64,000 nt of DNA from Acinetobacter pecorum (GTDB lineage Bacteria; Pseudomonadota; Gammaproteobacteria; Pseudomonadales; Moraxellaceae), in contig NZ_JACSPT010000012.1 of assembly GCF_014837015.1 (NCBI RefSeq), positions 1 to 64,000 on the forward strand. The letters are read 5' to 3'. The first letter of the stretch is position 1. The number at the start of each line of letters is the position of its first letter. Shown in pieces: positions 17,587-26,721 of the stretch. Under the pieces are notes generated by a model. The model did not search any database. It was given only the letters and a program-made list of their open reading frames with translations, and was not told where the DNA came from. The translations under genes were made by a program, and so were the position numbers.

Positions 17587-18000
17587 ACAGATAGATCAGT
17601 CATATTCATCAAGTATTGGCATATTTTACGCTGATATTGGTATTTCACCTTCTTATTTTGCAGAATTATTATAGTTTTATAAGACTATAGTATAAGGGAT
17701 ATTGCCTATTATTTAGTCAAAATTAACATTTCGGGTTAAACAAAAGTCTAAAAAGCAGTTAAAATTTCCCGTGATTATTTGTGTTTGCTTCATCTCCTGA
17801 TCAATGCACTGACTTCTTTTTGAAGAGCAGGGTTGCTGTGATTGTTAAACGTACATACACATTCTATTTTTAGTATCAGATTAATTCTTGATACATAGGC
17901 ACTTTTTTGTTTCAGACAATCAAGTATTGGACGCTTATTTTCTTAAATAAGTAAAAACTGAATATTGCTTCTTTTTAGAAGTATATCGCGAAGTAAGGTT
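17587..18000. other. AT-rich 414-base spacer upstream of dctA
   Basis: No gene is apparent. It carries an exact 12-base direct repeat ATCAAGTATTGG at 17608-17619 and 17919-17930, an interrupted dyad TATAGT/ACTATA near 17673-17694, and a hairpin CTTATTT-TCTT-AAATAAG at 17934-17951. These may be regulator sites for the dicarboxylate transporter. I see no terminator. Confidence 0.5.
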
Positions 18001-19344
18001 ATGGCTAAAAAACCAATTTATAAGTCGCTTTATTTTCAAGTGATTGTAGCCATTATTGCGGGTATCCTGGTCGGACATTTCTCGCCAAGTGGTACACAAA
18101 TTATTAATGGTGCAGAACAATATGTTCCGGGTCTAGGTGAGCAGCTAAAGCCACTTGGTGATGCATTTATCCGTTTAATCAAAATGATCATCGCCCCTGT
18201 AATTTTCTGTACTGTGGTCAGTGGTATCGCAGGCATGGAGAGCATGAAATCAGTCGGTAAAACTGGTGGTGTGGCTCTACTTTACTTTGAAATCGTTTCA
18301 ACGATTGCTTTGGTGATTGGTCTGCTGGTTATTAACATCGTAAAGCCAGGTGTTGGCATGAACGTTGATCCAGCCAGTCTGGATACTGCGGGAATCTCGA
18401 AGTATGTAACTTCAGGCGAGTCGCAGTCTACCCTTGATTTCCTGATGAATATTATTCCGAATACGGTAGTGGGAGCTTTCGCTGAAGGTGAAATCCTGCA
18501 AGTGCTTTTATTCGCGATCCTGTTCGGTTTTGCGCTGCATAAATTGGGTGCACAAGGGAAGCCGGTACTTAAACTGATTGACCAGATTTCACATGTGTTC
18601 TTTAACATCGTGAATATGATCATGAAACTTGCTCCAATTGGTGCATTTGGTGCCATGGCATTCACGATTGGTAAATATGGGATTGGATCACTGGCGCAGT
18701 TGGCTCAACTGATCATCTGTTTCTATATCACATGTTTGCTGTTTATTTTCATTGTTTTGGGTTCAATTGCACGTTTCACAGGTTTTAGCATCATGAAAAT
18801 GATTCGCCTGATTCGTGAAGAGTTACTGATTGTACTCGGTACGTCCTCCTCTGAGTCGGTACTGCCTCGTATGTTGAAGAAACTGGAGCTTGCGGGTGCT
18901 GAAAAATCAGTGGTTGGCCTGGTGATCCCAACAGGTTATTCATTTAACCTGGATGGTACGTCAATTTACCTGACCATGGCAGCGATCTTTATTGCACAAG
19001 CCACCAATACACAGCTTGATTTATCTCACCAGATTACCTTGCTTCTAGTATTGTTAATTTCTTCTAAAGGTGCAGCAGGTGTCACCGGTTCGGGCTTTAT
19101 TGTTATGGCGGCAACTCTGGCAGCTGTAGGTAATATTCCTGTTGCGGGCTTGGCCTTGATTCTAGGTATTGACCGTTTCATGTCTGAAGCGCGTGCTTTG
19201 ACTAATCTGGTCGGTAACTCTTTGGCTACTTTAGTTGTGGCGAAATGGGTTGGTCAGTTAGATATGGATAAGCTCAACTATGCATTAGCAAATCCAGCTG
19301 AAATTGATGAAAAAATGGCGCAAGAAGGCAATAACGCTCACTAA
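18001..19344 (+). CDS. dctA: C4-dicarboxylate:H+/Na+ symporter DctA
   Basis: A 447-residue inner-membrane carrier of the DAACS family, for succinate, fumarate and malate. Signatures are the serine-rich hairpin [12 protein letters not shown], the TM7 motif [12 protein letters not shown], the second hairpin [15 protein letters not shown] and [15 protein letters not shown]. The ATG at 18001 has AAGG upstream and gives the usual [14 protein letters not shown] start. GltP (glutamate) is the nearest alternative; overall wording favours DctA. The long leader suggests regulated expression. Confidence 0.88.
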   Translation: MAKKPIYKSLYFQVIVAIIAGILVGHFSPSGTQIINGAEQYVPGLGEQLKPLGDAFIRLIKMIIAPVIFCTVVSGIAGMESMKSVGKTGGVALLYFEIVSTIALVIGLLVINIVKPGVGMNVDPASLDTAGISKYVTSGESQSTLDFLMNIIPNTVVGAFAEGEILQVLLFAILFGFALHKLGAQGKPVLKLIDQISHVFFNIVNMIMKLAPIGAFGAMAFTIGKYGIGSLAQLAQLIICFYITCLLFIFIVLGSIARFTGFSIMKMIRLIREELLIVLGTSSSESVLPRMLKKLELAGAEKSVVGLVIPTGYSFNLDGTSIYLTMAAIFIAQATNTQLDLSHQITLLLVLLISSKGAAGVTGSGFIVMAATLAAVGNIPVAGLALILGIDRFMSEARALTNLVGNSLATLVVAKWVGQLDMDKLNYALANPAEIDEKMAQEGNNAH

Positions 19345-19369
19345 GTTAGAGTGAGTCTTTAAGGTCTTA

Positions 19370-19395
19370 AAAAAGGAAGCTTCGGCTTCCTTTTT
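19370..19395 (+). terminator. Terminator of dctA
   Basis: GGAAGC and GCTTCC close on a TTCG tetraloop, with A-run before and U-run after: a very stable textbook terminator. Confidence 0.92.
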
Positions 19396-19512
19396 GTTTT
19401 TTTATCTGACTGTGAAGTTAGCAAAAAAACCCATCAGGCACATGACAGTAGCTATAAAAATAGTTAGCCTGTGGACAGGAAATAAAATGATAAACACCAT
19501 AAGGATACAAGA

Positions 19513-20655
19513 ATGCTGGCTTACGATGCTGACCTGGAACTTTTCCGCGACAATTTCAAACGCTTTATGAACGAACATGTAGCGCCTTACTATGAACAGT
19601 GGGAGCGTGAGGGCATGATGCCGCGTTCAGTCTGGAATGTGCTGGGTGAAAATGGATTCTTGTGTGTCGATGTGCCAGAAGAATATGGTGGCTATGGTGT
19701 GCCGACGCATTACTCCCTGATGTTGATTGAAGAGTCGGCACGAGCAGGCTATAGCGCAATTTCAACCGGTTTGTCTTGCCATTCAGATATTGCTGCACCG
19801 TATATTCTGCATATCGGGACTGAAGAACAGAAAAAATACTGGTTGCCAAAAATGGTTTCAGGCGAAGTAGTGGGTGCGATTGGCATGACCGAGCCGGGCG
19901 CAGGCTCAGATTTGCAGGCCATGCGTACTAATGCCATTTTGCAGGATGATCATTATTTGCTGAATGGTTCCAAAACCTTTATTTCTAATGGCCAGCATGC
20001 AGATCTGGTGGTGTTGGCAGTGAAGACTGATCCGCAAGCCCGTGCCAAAGGTGTGTCTTTAATGCTGGTCAATACGCATCTGGAAGGCTTTAAAAAGGGT
20101 AAAAATCTGGACAAAATTGGACTGCATTCTCAGGACACTTCTGAGCTGTTCTTTGATAATGTCAAAGTGCTTAAAGAGCAGTTGCTGGGGCAGCCAGGTC
20201 AGGGCTTTGTCTATTTGATGCAGGAATTGCCACGCGAACGTACTGCGATTGCGGCGACGGCTTTGGGTGCGATTCGTGGTTCTATCGATGTAACGACGCA
20301 ATATGTGAAAGAGCGCCAGGCTTTTGGTCAGGCGATTGGACAGTTCCAGAATACCCGTTTTGTTCTGGCACAGGCCAAAATTGATGAACTGGCAACAGCA
20401 GCTTTTTATAATCAGAATGTCGAGCTGTATATGCAGGGTAAACTTGACGTAGAAACTGCAGCCGCTTTGAAGAGCTTTTCGACCGATATGCAAATGAAAA
20501 TTGCTGACAATTTGCTCCAGCTCTTTGGCGGTTATGGCTATATGACCGAATATCCGATTTCACGTTTCTTTGTAGACGCACGAATCCAGCGGATTTATGG
20601 CGGCACCAATGAAATCATGAAGGAAATCGTGGCACGTGGATTGCTGGGGCGTTAA
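19513..20655 (+). CDS. Acyl-CoA dehydrogenase, long-chain type
   Basis: A 380-residue cytosolic FAD enzyme of fatty-acid or branched-chain acyl-CoA oxidation. It has the two ACAD signatures GAIGMTEPGAGSDLQ and QLFGGYGYMTEYPISRFFVD. The C-terminal loop reads IYGGTNEIMKEIVARG, as in mammalian LCAD, where the catalytic glutamate is not in this loop; here ELPRERTAIA supplies a glutamate at the alternative helix-G site. The gene has its own terminator and no beta-oxidation neighbours, so the true substrate is unknown. Confidence 0.9.
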   Translation: MLAYDADLELFRDNFKRFMNEHVAPYYEQWEREGMMPRSVWNVLGENGFLCVDVPEEYGGYGVPTHYSLMLIEESARAGYSAISTGLSCHSDIAAPYILHIGTEEQKKYWLPKMVSGEVVGAIGMTEPGAGSDLQAMRTNAILQDDHYLLNGSKTFISNGQHADLVVLAVKTDPQARAKGVSLMLVNTHLEGFKKGKNLDKIGLHSQDTSELFFDNVKVLKEQLLGQPGQGFVYLMQELPRERTAIAATALGAIRGSIDVTTQYVKERQAFGQAIGQFQNTRFVLAQAKIDELATAAFYNQNVELYMQGKLDVETAAALKSFSTDMQMKIADNLLQLFGGYGYMTEYPISRFFVDARIQRIYGGTNEIMKEIVARGLLGR

Positions 20656-20668
20656 TTGCTCAAGTACT

Positions 20669-20694
20669 AAAAAGAGTCCTGAAGGGCTCTTTTT
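20669..20694 (+). terminator. Terminator of the acyl-CoA dehydrogenase gene
   Basis: AAAAAGAGTCC and GGGCTCTTTTT pair, with one G-T contact, around TGAA, followed by more T. Confidence 0.85.
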
Positions 20695-20736
20695 TGACGC
20701 GAGAAATAGTCCAAATGGTAAATGTTCTTTTAATTT

Positions 20737-21255
20737 TTATGATTTTAAGACATTCAAACATTCATTAATAAAAATAGGTAAATCATTGGGCAGGCGTGAT
20801 GAAATCAACTGATTATTATCATTTACCAGCTCGACATCATAGTAGGTTCCACCGGCATGCTGTACACGGCTGGCATGCGCGCGAATACTGGTAATAATTC
20901 GATTTTTCAGTATATCTGCTTCGCACAGGAGTAAAGAGGCATCACATAAACTAAAGATGGTTTTTTTGGCCTGATTAAAGGCTTGGATAAATTGCAGCAC
21001 CCGGAGATCGGTAGATAAAGAAACTGCAGATTCACCGCCAGGAATCAGTAAGGCATCAAAATCATCAATACTGATTTGTTCGATGCCGCGGTCAATTGTC
21101 ACACTTGACTGGCCATGCAGACCGTAGACTATTTTTCCTGCATTAAGCTCAATGTTGCAGATGCTATGCTGTGCTGCCAGCAAGGCTGCAACAGGTTCAA
21201 GATATTCTTGGTCTTCAAAATTATTCGTTACAAGTACAGCTATTCTTTTTGGCAT
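20737..21255 (-). CDS. DJ-1/PfpI-family protein with variant nucleophile elbow
   Basis: A 172-residue cytosolic protein with the class I glutamine-amidotransferase-like fold: RIAVLVTNNFEDQEY at the N-terminus (conserved acidic residue), LLIPGGESAV in the middle and the cysteine in IFSLCDASLLL. Most family members have Cys-His-Gly after the strand; here it is Cys-Asp-Ala. Family roles include deglycase, protease and chaperone activity, none of them assignable here. ATG 21255 is preferred to GTG 21264. Confidence 0.8.
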   Translation of the reverse strand: MPKRIAVLVTNNFEDQEYLEPVAALLAAQHSICNIELNAGKIVYGLHGQSSVTIDRGIEQISIDDFDALLIPGGESAVSLSTDLRVLQFIQAFNQAKKTIFSLCDASLLLCEADILKNRIITSIRAHASRVQHAGGTYYDVELVNDNNQLISSRLPNDLPIFINECLNVLKS

Positions 21256-21741
21256 GACTGACACCCAAACGTATGTTTTAAATTAGACTATCTACGATTG
21301 GTTAAAAAATCGTCTCCGCTTTGTAATCAAGTGGTGGCGGAATGTAAAAATACAAGCTAAATCAAAGATAAACCTAGAAAAATCAGGTTGGATAGAGTGC
21401 ATTTTATTGTGAAATCTATATCAGATATCATTCTCTTAAAAGCTTAGGTCATATCGCAATTATTTTAATTTTCTTATGCTTAAAACCGTTATCTAGATTA
21501 AGAAATAGTGATATTTCATCTTGATAAAAATCAGTTAAGATGAGTATGCAAAGTTTACAATTTGATAATGTAAATTCGGTGGAAATACTGAAAGAAATGT
21601 TACCAGATATGACTAAGGCGATGAACGGTTAAAATCAACTCCTTATTTTTAAGAATTAATCTACTAAAGTTATATTGTGTAACATTTACAGCACACTATT
21701 GTTATACTGCACAGATAAGGTTTATACAGGGCGACATCACG
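21256..21741. other. Spacer between the DJ-1 gene and pheA
   Basis: About 490 AT-rich bases. A 30-codon open frame lies at 21540-21632 (MSMQSLQFDNVNSVEILKEM and more) without a clear ribosome site; it may be a remnant or chance. The promoter of pheA should be near 21690-21720, where TTATACTGCACA could contain the -10. No terminator was found. Confidence 0.45.
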
Positions 21742-22851
21742 ATGATCAACGACGATCAAAACACAACGGCTTCTTTAGATTTGGCTAAAATTCGTGAAGA
21801 TATCGATTCAGTTGATCAGCAGATCCAGCAGTTGATTAACCGTCGCGCGCGTTTGGCCGAGGCAGTCGCAAAAGCGAAATTTGCTTCTGAAGAAAATCCG
21901 CTGTTTTACCGTCCGGAACGTGAAGCACAAGTCCTGCGCAATGTTATGGAGCGCAATGAGGGGCCATTGTCGGATACCACCATGGCACGTCTGTTTCGCG
22001 AAATCATGTCAGCATGTTTAGCGCTTGAAGCACCACAAAGTATTGCTTTTCTTGGACCTATTGGTACCTACACACACTCGGCAGTACTCAAACATTTTGG
22101 TCATGATGCCGTGGTTCGTCCATTACCCACCATTGATGAAGTGTTCCGTGAAGTAGAGGCGGGCAGTGCGCATTATGGTCTGGTACCGGTTGAAAACTCG
22201 TCTGAAGGTGTGGTGAACCATACTTTGGACTGTTTCAAAACTTCACATCTGAATGTCATTGGTGAAGTTGAATTACCGATTCATCACCAGTTCCTGATCT
22301 CGGAAAATACCCGTAAAGACAGTATCAAGCAGATTTATGCACATCAGCAAACTCTGGCGCAATGTCGTAAATGGCTAGATGCCCATTATCCGGGGGTAGA
22401 GCGTGTTGCACTCAGCTCAAATGCCGAAGCTGCACGCCGTATTCAGAATGAGTGGCACTCTGCCGCGATTGCCTCTGAAATTGCTGCGAATATCTACAAT
22501 CTTGAGATCATGCACAGCAATATCGAGGACAATCCGGAAAACACCACACGTTTCCTAGTAATTGGTCGTGAAAAAGTACCACAAAGCGGTAATGACAAAA
22601 CGTCACTGCTGGTATCAGCACATGACCGTGCCGGGGCATTGCTAGAAATTCTGGCGCCATTTGCCAAACACAATATTAGTCTTACCAGTATTGAAACCCG
22701 TCCTGCACTTCCTGAAAAATGGGCTTATGTGTTCTTCATTGATCTTGAAGGTCATATTGAACAGGAGCATGTGAGAGCAGCGATTGAAGAAATTCGCCCG
22801 CTCGTGAAAGAAGTTCGCGTGCTTGGTTCATATCCTGCAGCTGTTTTATAA
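21742..22851 (+). CDS. pheA: Bifunctional chorismate mutase/prephenate dehydratase (P-protein)
   Basis: A 369-residue enzyme making phenylpyruvate from chorismate. The AroQ chorismate mutase domain spans about 14-92 (IREDIDSVDQQIQQLINRRA), the prephenate dehydratase about 100-275 (FLGPIGTYTHSA, ENSSEGVVNHTLD), and an ACT domain with ETRP near 315 provides feedback control by phenylalanine. It is first in an operon with hisC and tyrA-aroA. Unlike the Pseudomonas supraoperon there is no serC upstream. Confidence 0.95.
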   Translation: MINDDQNTTASLDLAKIREDIDSVDQQIQQLINRRARLAEAVAKAKFASEENPLFYRPEREAQVLRNVMERNEGPLSDTTMARLFREIMSACLALEAPQSIAFLGPIGTYTHSAVLKHFGHDAVVRPLPTIDEVFREVEAGSAHYGLVPVENSSEGVVNHTLDCFKTSHLNVIGEVELPIHHQFLISENTRKDSIKQIYAHQQTLAQCRKWLDAHYPGVERVALSSNAEAARRIQNEWHSAAIASEIAANIYNLEIMHSNIEDNPENTTRFLVIGREKVPQSGNDKTSLLVSAHDRAGALLEILAPFAKHNISLTSIETRPALPEKWAYVFFIDLEGHIEQEHVRAAIEEIRPLVKEVRVLGSYPAAVL

Positions 22852-22917
22852 AAGCAGCCTTTCGTGATCAGTGCGAGGGTGCTGATCGCTGTTTCATCTG
22901 TAAATCGGAAGTATAAA

Positions 22918-24009
22918 ATGTCGTTTGTCCCAGCCAATCCAGGCATCTCTAAATTAAGACCATATCAACCAGGTAAACCGATCAGTGAACTTGAGCGTGA
23001 GTTGGGCATCACTGATATCGTGAAACTGGCTTCAAATGAAAACCCGTTGGGCTGTTCAGATAAAGTCAAGGAAGCAGTTGCTGCCGAACTGGCGGAAATT
23101 GGCCGTTATCCTGACGGTGGTGGTTTTATTCTGAAAGACCAGATCAAGGCTCAGTTTGGTTTTAATCATGACCAGATTACTTTGGGCAATGGTTCAAATG
23201 ACTTGCTGGAAATGTTTGCCCGCGCATTCGTTTCTGAAAAAGATTCCGTGATTTACAGCCAGCATGCATTCGCTGTATATGCATTGGTAACGCAAGCAAT
23301 CCATGCCGAAGCGATTGAAGTACCAGCAAAAGGCTTCTCGCATGACCTGGAAGCCATGGCTGCAGCAATAAAAGACAATACCAAGCTGATCTTCATTGCC
23401 AATCCGAATAATCCGACAGGCACCTGGTTCGAAGAAGCTGAATTTGAAGCTTTCATGCAGAAAGTACCGGCCAATGTCATCGTGGTGCTGGATGAAGCTT
23501 ATGTGGAATATTTCCCAGAAAACTTCAATAGCCTGAAATTCCTGAAGCAGTATCCAAACCTGATTGTCAGCCGTACATTATCTAAGTGTTATGGTCTGGC
23601 TGCACTGCGCGTTGGCTTCGCATTGTCGTCTGTTGAAGTAACGGATTACCTGAACCGTATCCGTCAGCCATTTAATGTTAACCATTTAGCAATGGTAGCT
23701 GCAGTTGCTGCGCTGAAAGATGAAGCATTCATCGAGAAATCTCGTGAAGTGAACAAGGCAGGTATGGCACAGCTTGAAGCGGGCTTTAAAGCTCTGGGTC
23801 TGAACTATGTACCATCCCGTGCCAACTTTATTCTGGTCGATGTACAGGCTGATCCGGCGGAAACATTTAACAAATTGCTGAAAGAAGGCGTAATTGTTCG
23901 TCCAGTGGGTATTCCGAACCATCTGCGCGTATCAATTGGTACTGAAGCTGAAAATGCCAAATTCCTTGCTGCACTTGGCAAAGTACTCGGCTTAGAGGCG
24001 AAAGCTTAA
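22918..24009 (+). CDS. hisC: Histidinol-phosphate/aromatic aminotransferase (HisC2 type)
   Basis: A 363-residue fold-type I PLP enzyme. NPNNPTGTWF, VVLDEAYVEY and the lysine motif SRTLSKCYGLAALRVGFA are all present. ATG 22918 has GGAAG before it; upstream in-frame sequence is leader. Between pheA and tyrA-aroA, HisC paralogs serve as aromatic aminotransferases for phenylalanine and tyrosine, so that role is inferred here. Three bases separate its stop from the next start. Confidence 0.9.
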   Translation: MSFVPANPGISKLRPYQPGKPISELERELGITDIVKLASNENPLGCSDKVKEAVAAELAEIGRYPDGGGFILKDQIKAQFGFNHDQITLGNGSNDLLEMFARAFVSEKDSVIYSQHAFAVYALVTQAIHAEAIEVPAKGFSHDLEAMAAAIKDNTKLIFIANPNNPTGTWFEEAEFEAFMQKVPANVIVVLDEAYVEYFPENFNSLKFLKQYPNLIVSRTLSKCYGLAALRVGFALSSVEVTDYLNRIRQPFNVNHLAMVAAVAALKDEAFIEKSREVNKAGMAQLEAGFKALGLNYVPSRANFILVDVQADPAETFNKLLKEGVIVRPVGIPNHLRVSIGTEAENAKFLAALGKVLGLEAKA

Positions 24010-24012
24010 GTT

Positions 24013-26259
24013 ATGTCGCAGCCACTGTTTGAAAAAGTTGCCTTCATCGGACTTGGGCTGATTGGTTCAAGTCTGGCACGTGTGATTAAGGCCGAGCATT
24101 TAGCCAATGACATCGTGGCATCGACACGCTCACAAAAAACGCTGGAAGATGCCAAAGCCTTGGGATTAATTTCCCAAGGTTATGCAGATCCTGTGGAGGC
24201 GGTCAAAGGTGCGGATCTGATTGTCCTGGCTTTGCCGGTACGTGCCACGCAAAAGGTATTGGAAACCATCAAGCCACATCTGGCTGAAGGTACTATTATT
24301 ACGGATGTCGGTAGTACCAAAGGTAATGTGGTGGATGCAGCCAAGGCTGTATTTGGTGAAGCATTACCAGCAGGTTTTGTACCTGGACATCCGATTGCGG
24401 GTGCCGAGCATACCGGGGTGCATGCTGGTAAGGTCGATCTGTTCGCCAATCACAAGGTGATTTTGACACCATTACCGACCAGTGCAGCATGGGCAGTCGA
24501 TAAACTGATTCAACTGTGGCAGGCAGCAAAAGCGGAAGTGATCTGTATGGATGTAGAAAAGCACGATGAAGTGCTGGCCCATACCAGTCATCTTCCGCAC
24601 TTGATGGCGTTTAACCTGGTCGAACAACTGGCCAAGCGCGAAGACAATCTAGATATTTTTCGTTATGCTGCCGGTGGCTTTCGTGACTTTTCGCGTATTG
24701 CGGCCAGTGATCCACAAATGTGGCATGACATCTTTTTTGCCAACAAAAAAGCAATTCTCAATGCCGTGGATGGCTTTGAGGCCCAGCTGGCAATTATCCG
24801 CAAGCTGATTGAAGATGAAGATTCCCAAGCATTGATGGGCTTACTGGGACATGCACAGGCAGCACGCCAGCATTTCAACCATATGCTCGCCAAGAAACCT
24901 TTCATGGAGAAAAATAACGTGACACAACAATTTACCATTCAGCCGGGTGCCAAGAAATTCCAGGGCAAATTTACCGTGCCAGGTGACAAATCTGTGTCAC
25001 ACCGTTCCATCATGTTTGGTGCGATTGCTGAAGGCACTACGCATGTCACCGGTTTCCTTGAAGGTGAAGATGCTTTAGCGACTCTGCAAGCTTTCCGTGA
25101 TATGGGGGTGAGTATTGAAGGTCCTAAAAATGGTGAAGTGACCATTCACGGTGTAGGTATGCATGGCCTGAAAGCACCACAATCTGCGCTATATATGGGT
25201 AACTCGGGCACTTCGATGCGTTTGCTGTCTGGCATGCTGGCAGCGCAGAAATTTGACTCAGTCATGACCGGTGATGCTTCATTGTCCAAGCGTCCCATGG
25301 AACGGATTGCTAAGCCTTTACGTGAAATGGGTGCACAGATTCAGACTACGGGTGAACGCGGTACGCCACCGGTATCGATTACTGGAAATCAAAACCTGAA
25401 AGGAATCCAGTACGATTTGCCAATGGCTTCTGCCCAGGTGAAATCAGGTATTCTGCTGGCAGGTCTTTGGGCTGAGGGTGAAACTTCGGTAACTGAGCCT
25501 GAACCCACCCGTGACCATACTGAACGTATGCTGCGTGCTTTTGGTTATGACGTGAAAACTGAAGGTAACCGTATTTCACTGCAAGGTGGCGGTAAGTTAG
25601 TCGGTACCAATATTCAGGTTCCATCTGATATTTCATCTGCTGCTTTCTTTATGGTTGGGGCTGCGATTACCGAAAACTCGGATGTGACTTTAGAAGCTGT
25701 AGGTATCAACCCCACCCGTACCGGTGTGATCGAAATCCTGAAACAGATGGGTGCGGATATTACGGTTGAAAACGAGCGTATTGCAGGTGGTGAACCGATT
25801 GCAGATATCCGTATTCGCGGTACACGTACCTTAAAAGGCATTCATATGCCGGAAGATCAGGTGCCATTGGCGATTGATGAATTCCCGGCACTGTTCATTG
25901 CCGCTGCATGTGCCGAAGGTCAAACGATTCTGACCGGTGCTGCAGAACTGCGTGTCAAAGAATCTGACCGGATTCAGGTGATGGCTGATGGCCTGAAAAC
26001 CATGGGCATTGATTGTACACCAACAGAAGATGGCATCATCATTGAAGGTAAAGGTAAAGCAGGTGACTGGTCACCAATCTTTAGCGGTGGTGAAATCGAG
26101 TCACATCATGATCACCGAATTGCCATGAGTTTCTCAATCGCAGGCTTACGTAATTCTGAAGAAATTCGTATTGTGGGAACGGAAACAGTAGCGACCAGCT
26201 TTCCAACCTTTACTGAACTGACTTCACAGGCCGGCCTGACGATTGAAGTCACAGAATAA
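24013..26259 (+). CDS. Fused prephenate dehydrogenase / EPSP synthase (TyrA-AroA)
   Basis: A 748-residue natural fusion. The TyrA half begins with the NAD-binding GLGLIGSSLARV and has HPIAGAEHTGV near 125. From about 302 the AroA half begins (QFTIQPGAKKF), with VPGDKSVSHRS, GNSGTSMRLLSG and VKESDRIQVMADGL. It thus carries out one step before chorismate (EPSP synthase, the glyphosate target) and one after (tyrosine branch). The same fusion is known in Acinetobacter and Pseudomonas. It ends the operon, before a strong terminator. Confidence 0.95.
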   Translation: MSQPLFEKVAFIGLGLIGSSLARVIKAEHLANDIVASTRSQKTLEDAKALGLISQGYADPVEAVKGADLIVLALPVRATQKVLETIKPHLAEGTIITDVGSTKGNVVDAAKAVFGEALPAGFVPGHPIAGAEHTGVHAGKVDLFANHKVILTPLPTSAAWAVDKLIQLWQAAKAEVICMDVEKHDEVLAHTSHLPHLMAFNLVEQLAKREDNLDIFRYAAGGFRDFSRIAASDPQMWHDIFFANKKAILNAVDGFEAQLAIIRKLIEDEDSQALMGLLGHAQAARQHFNHMLAKKPFMEKNNVTQQFTIQPGAKKFQGKFTVPGDKSVSHRSIMFGAIAEGTTHVTGFLEGEDALATLQAFRDMGVSIEGPKNGEVTIHGVGMHGLKAPQSALYMGNSGTSMRLLSGMLAAQKFDSVMTGDASLSKRPMERIAKPLREMGAQIQTTGERGTPPVSITGNQNLKGIQYDLPMASAQVKSGILLAGLWAEGETSVTEPEPTRDHTERMLRAFGYDVKTEGNRISLQGGGKLVGTNIQVPSDISSAAFFMVGAAITENSDVTLEAVGINPTRTGVIEILKQMGADITVENERIAGGEPIADIRIRGTRTLKGIHMPEDQVPLAIDEFPALFIAAACAEGQTILTGAAELRVKESDRIQVMADGLKTMGIDCTPTEDGIIIEGKGKAGDWSPIFSGGEIESHHDHRIAMSFSIAGLRNSEEIRIVGTETVATSFPTFTELTSQAGLTIEVTE

Positions 26260-26275
26260 TTCTTAAATTTATGTG

Positions 26276-26304
26276 AAACAGCCAAGCTTTTGCTTGGCTG
26301 TTTT
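26276..26304 (+). terminator. Terminator of the pheA-hisC-tyrA/aroA operon
   Basis: AAACAGCCAAGC pairs with GCTTGGCTGTTTT around a TTTT loop. Confidence 0.88.
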
Positions 26305-26358
26305 GTTTATATTGCTTATGCTAAACCCATATAAGAAAAAAGCCATTTGGAAGTAGCG

Positions 26359-26721
26359 ATGCGAAAATTAAAATTCATGGCCAATACCCAAAGCCAGCAA
26401 CCACGGGATGGTCAAGAAACTCAGGAATACGTAGCACATTTACTTGCTGAGGAATTAGGTAAATACGGTTTTCAGACCTTAAGTCAAAGTGGTGCACAAG
26501 TGGCAGTAAGCGTAGATGAGCATGAGCTGCCATTATCGGTAAGTTGTGAAACCAGAGATGAACAGGGCCATCTGGTCTGTGAAATTGCTTCATATCCGGA
26601 TGAAGAACAGGACTGGCTGGATCGGATTACCGAGCAAAGCTTGTTAAACCAGCTGGCACAGGCTGTTGAAGCATCGCTTAAAAAACAGGAAAGTTTTAGT
26701 GAGTTTGAATGGAAGAATTAG
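26359..26721 (+). CDS. Hypothetical acidic protein
   Basis: A 120-residue soluble protein I do not recognise. After a short basic start (MRKLKFMANTQ) it is acidic and probably alpha/beta, with VAHLLAEELGKYGFQTL and a strand-rich centre (AQVAVSVDEHELPLSVSCE). No membrane segment, signal peptide or catalytic motif is visible. GGAAG lies six bases before the ATG, and codon use matches the neighbours, so it is probably real. An unusual hairpin lies 38 bases past its stop. Confidence 0.65.
   Translation: MRKLKFMANTQSQQPRDGQETQEYVAHLLAEELGKYGFQTLSQSGAQVAVSVDEHELPLSVSCETRDEQGHLVCEIASYPDEEQDWLDRITEQSLLNQLAQAVEASLKKQESFSEFEWKN

Noticed and set aside
17608..17930. The 12-base direct repeat as target-site duplication of a small transposon
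   Set aside because: The sequence between the copies has no terminal inverted repeats, so a MITE is not supported; it is kept only as a low-interest repeat.
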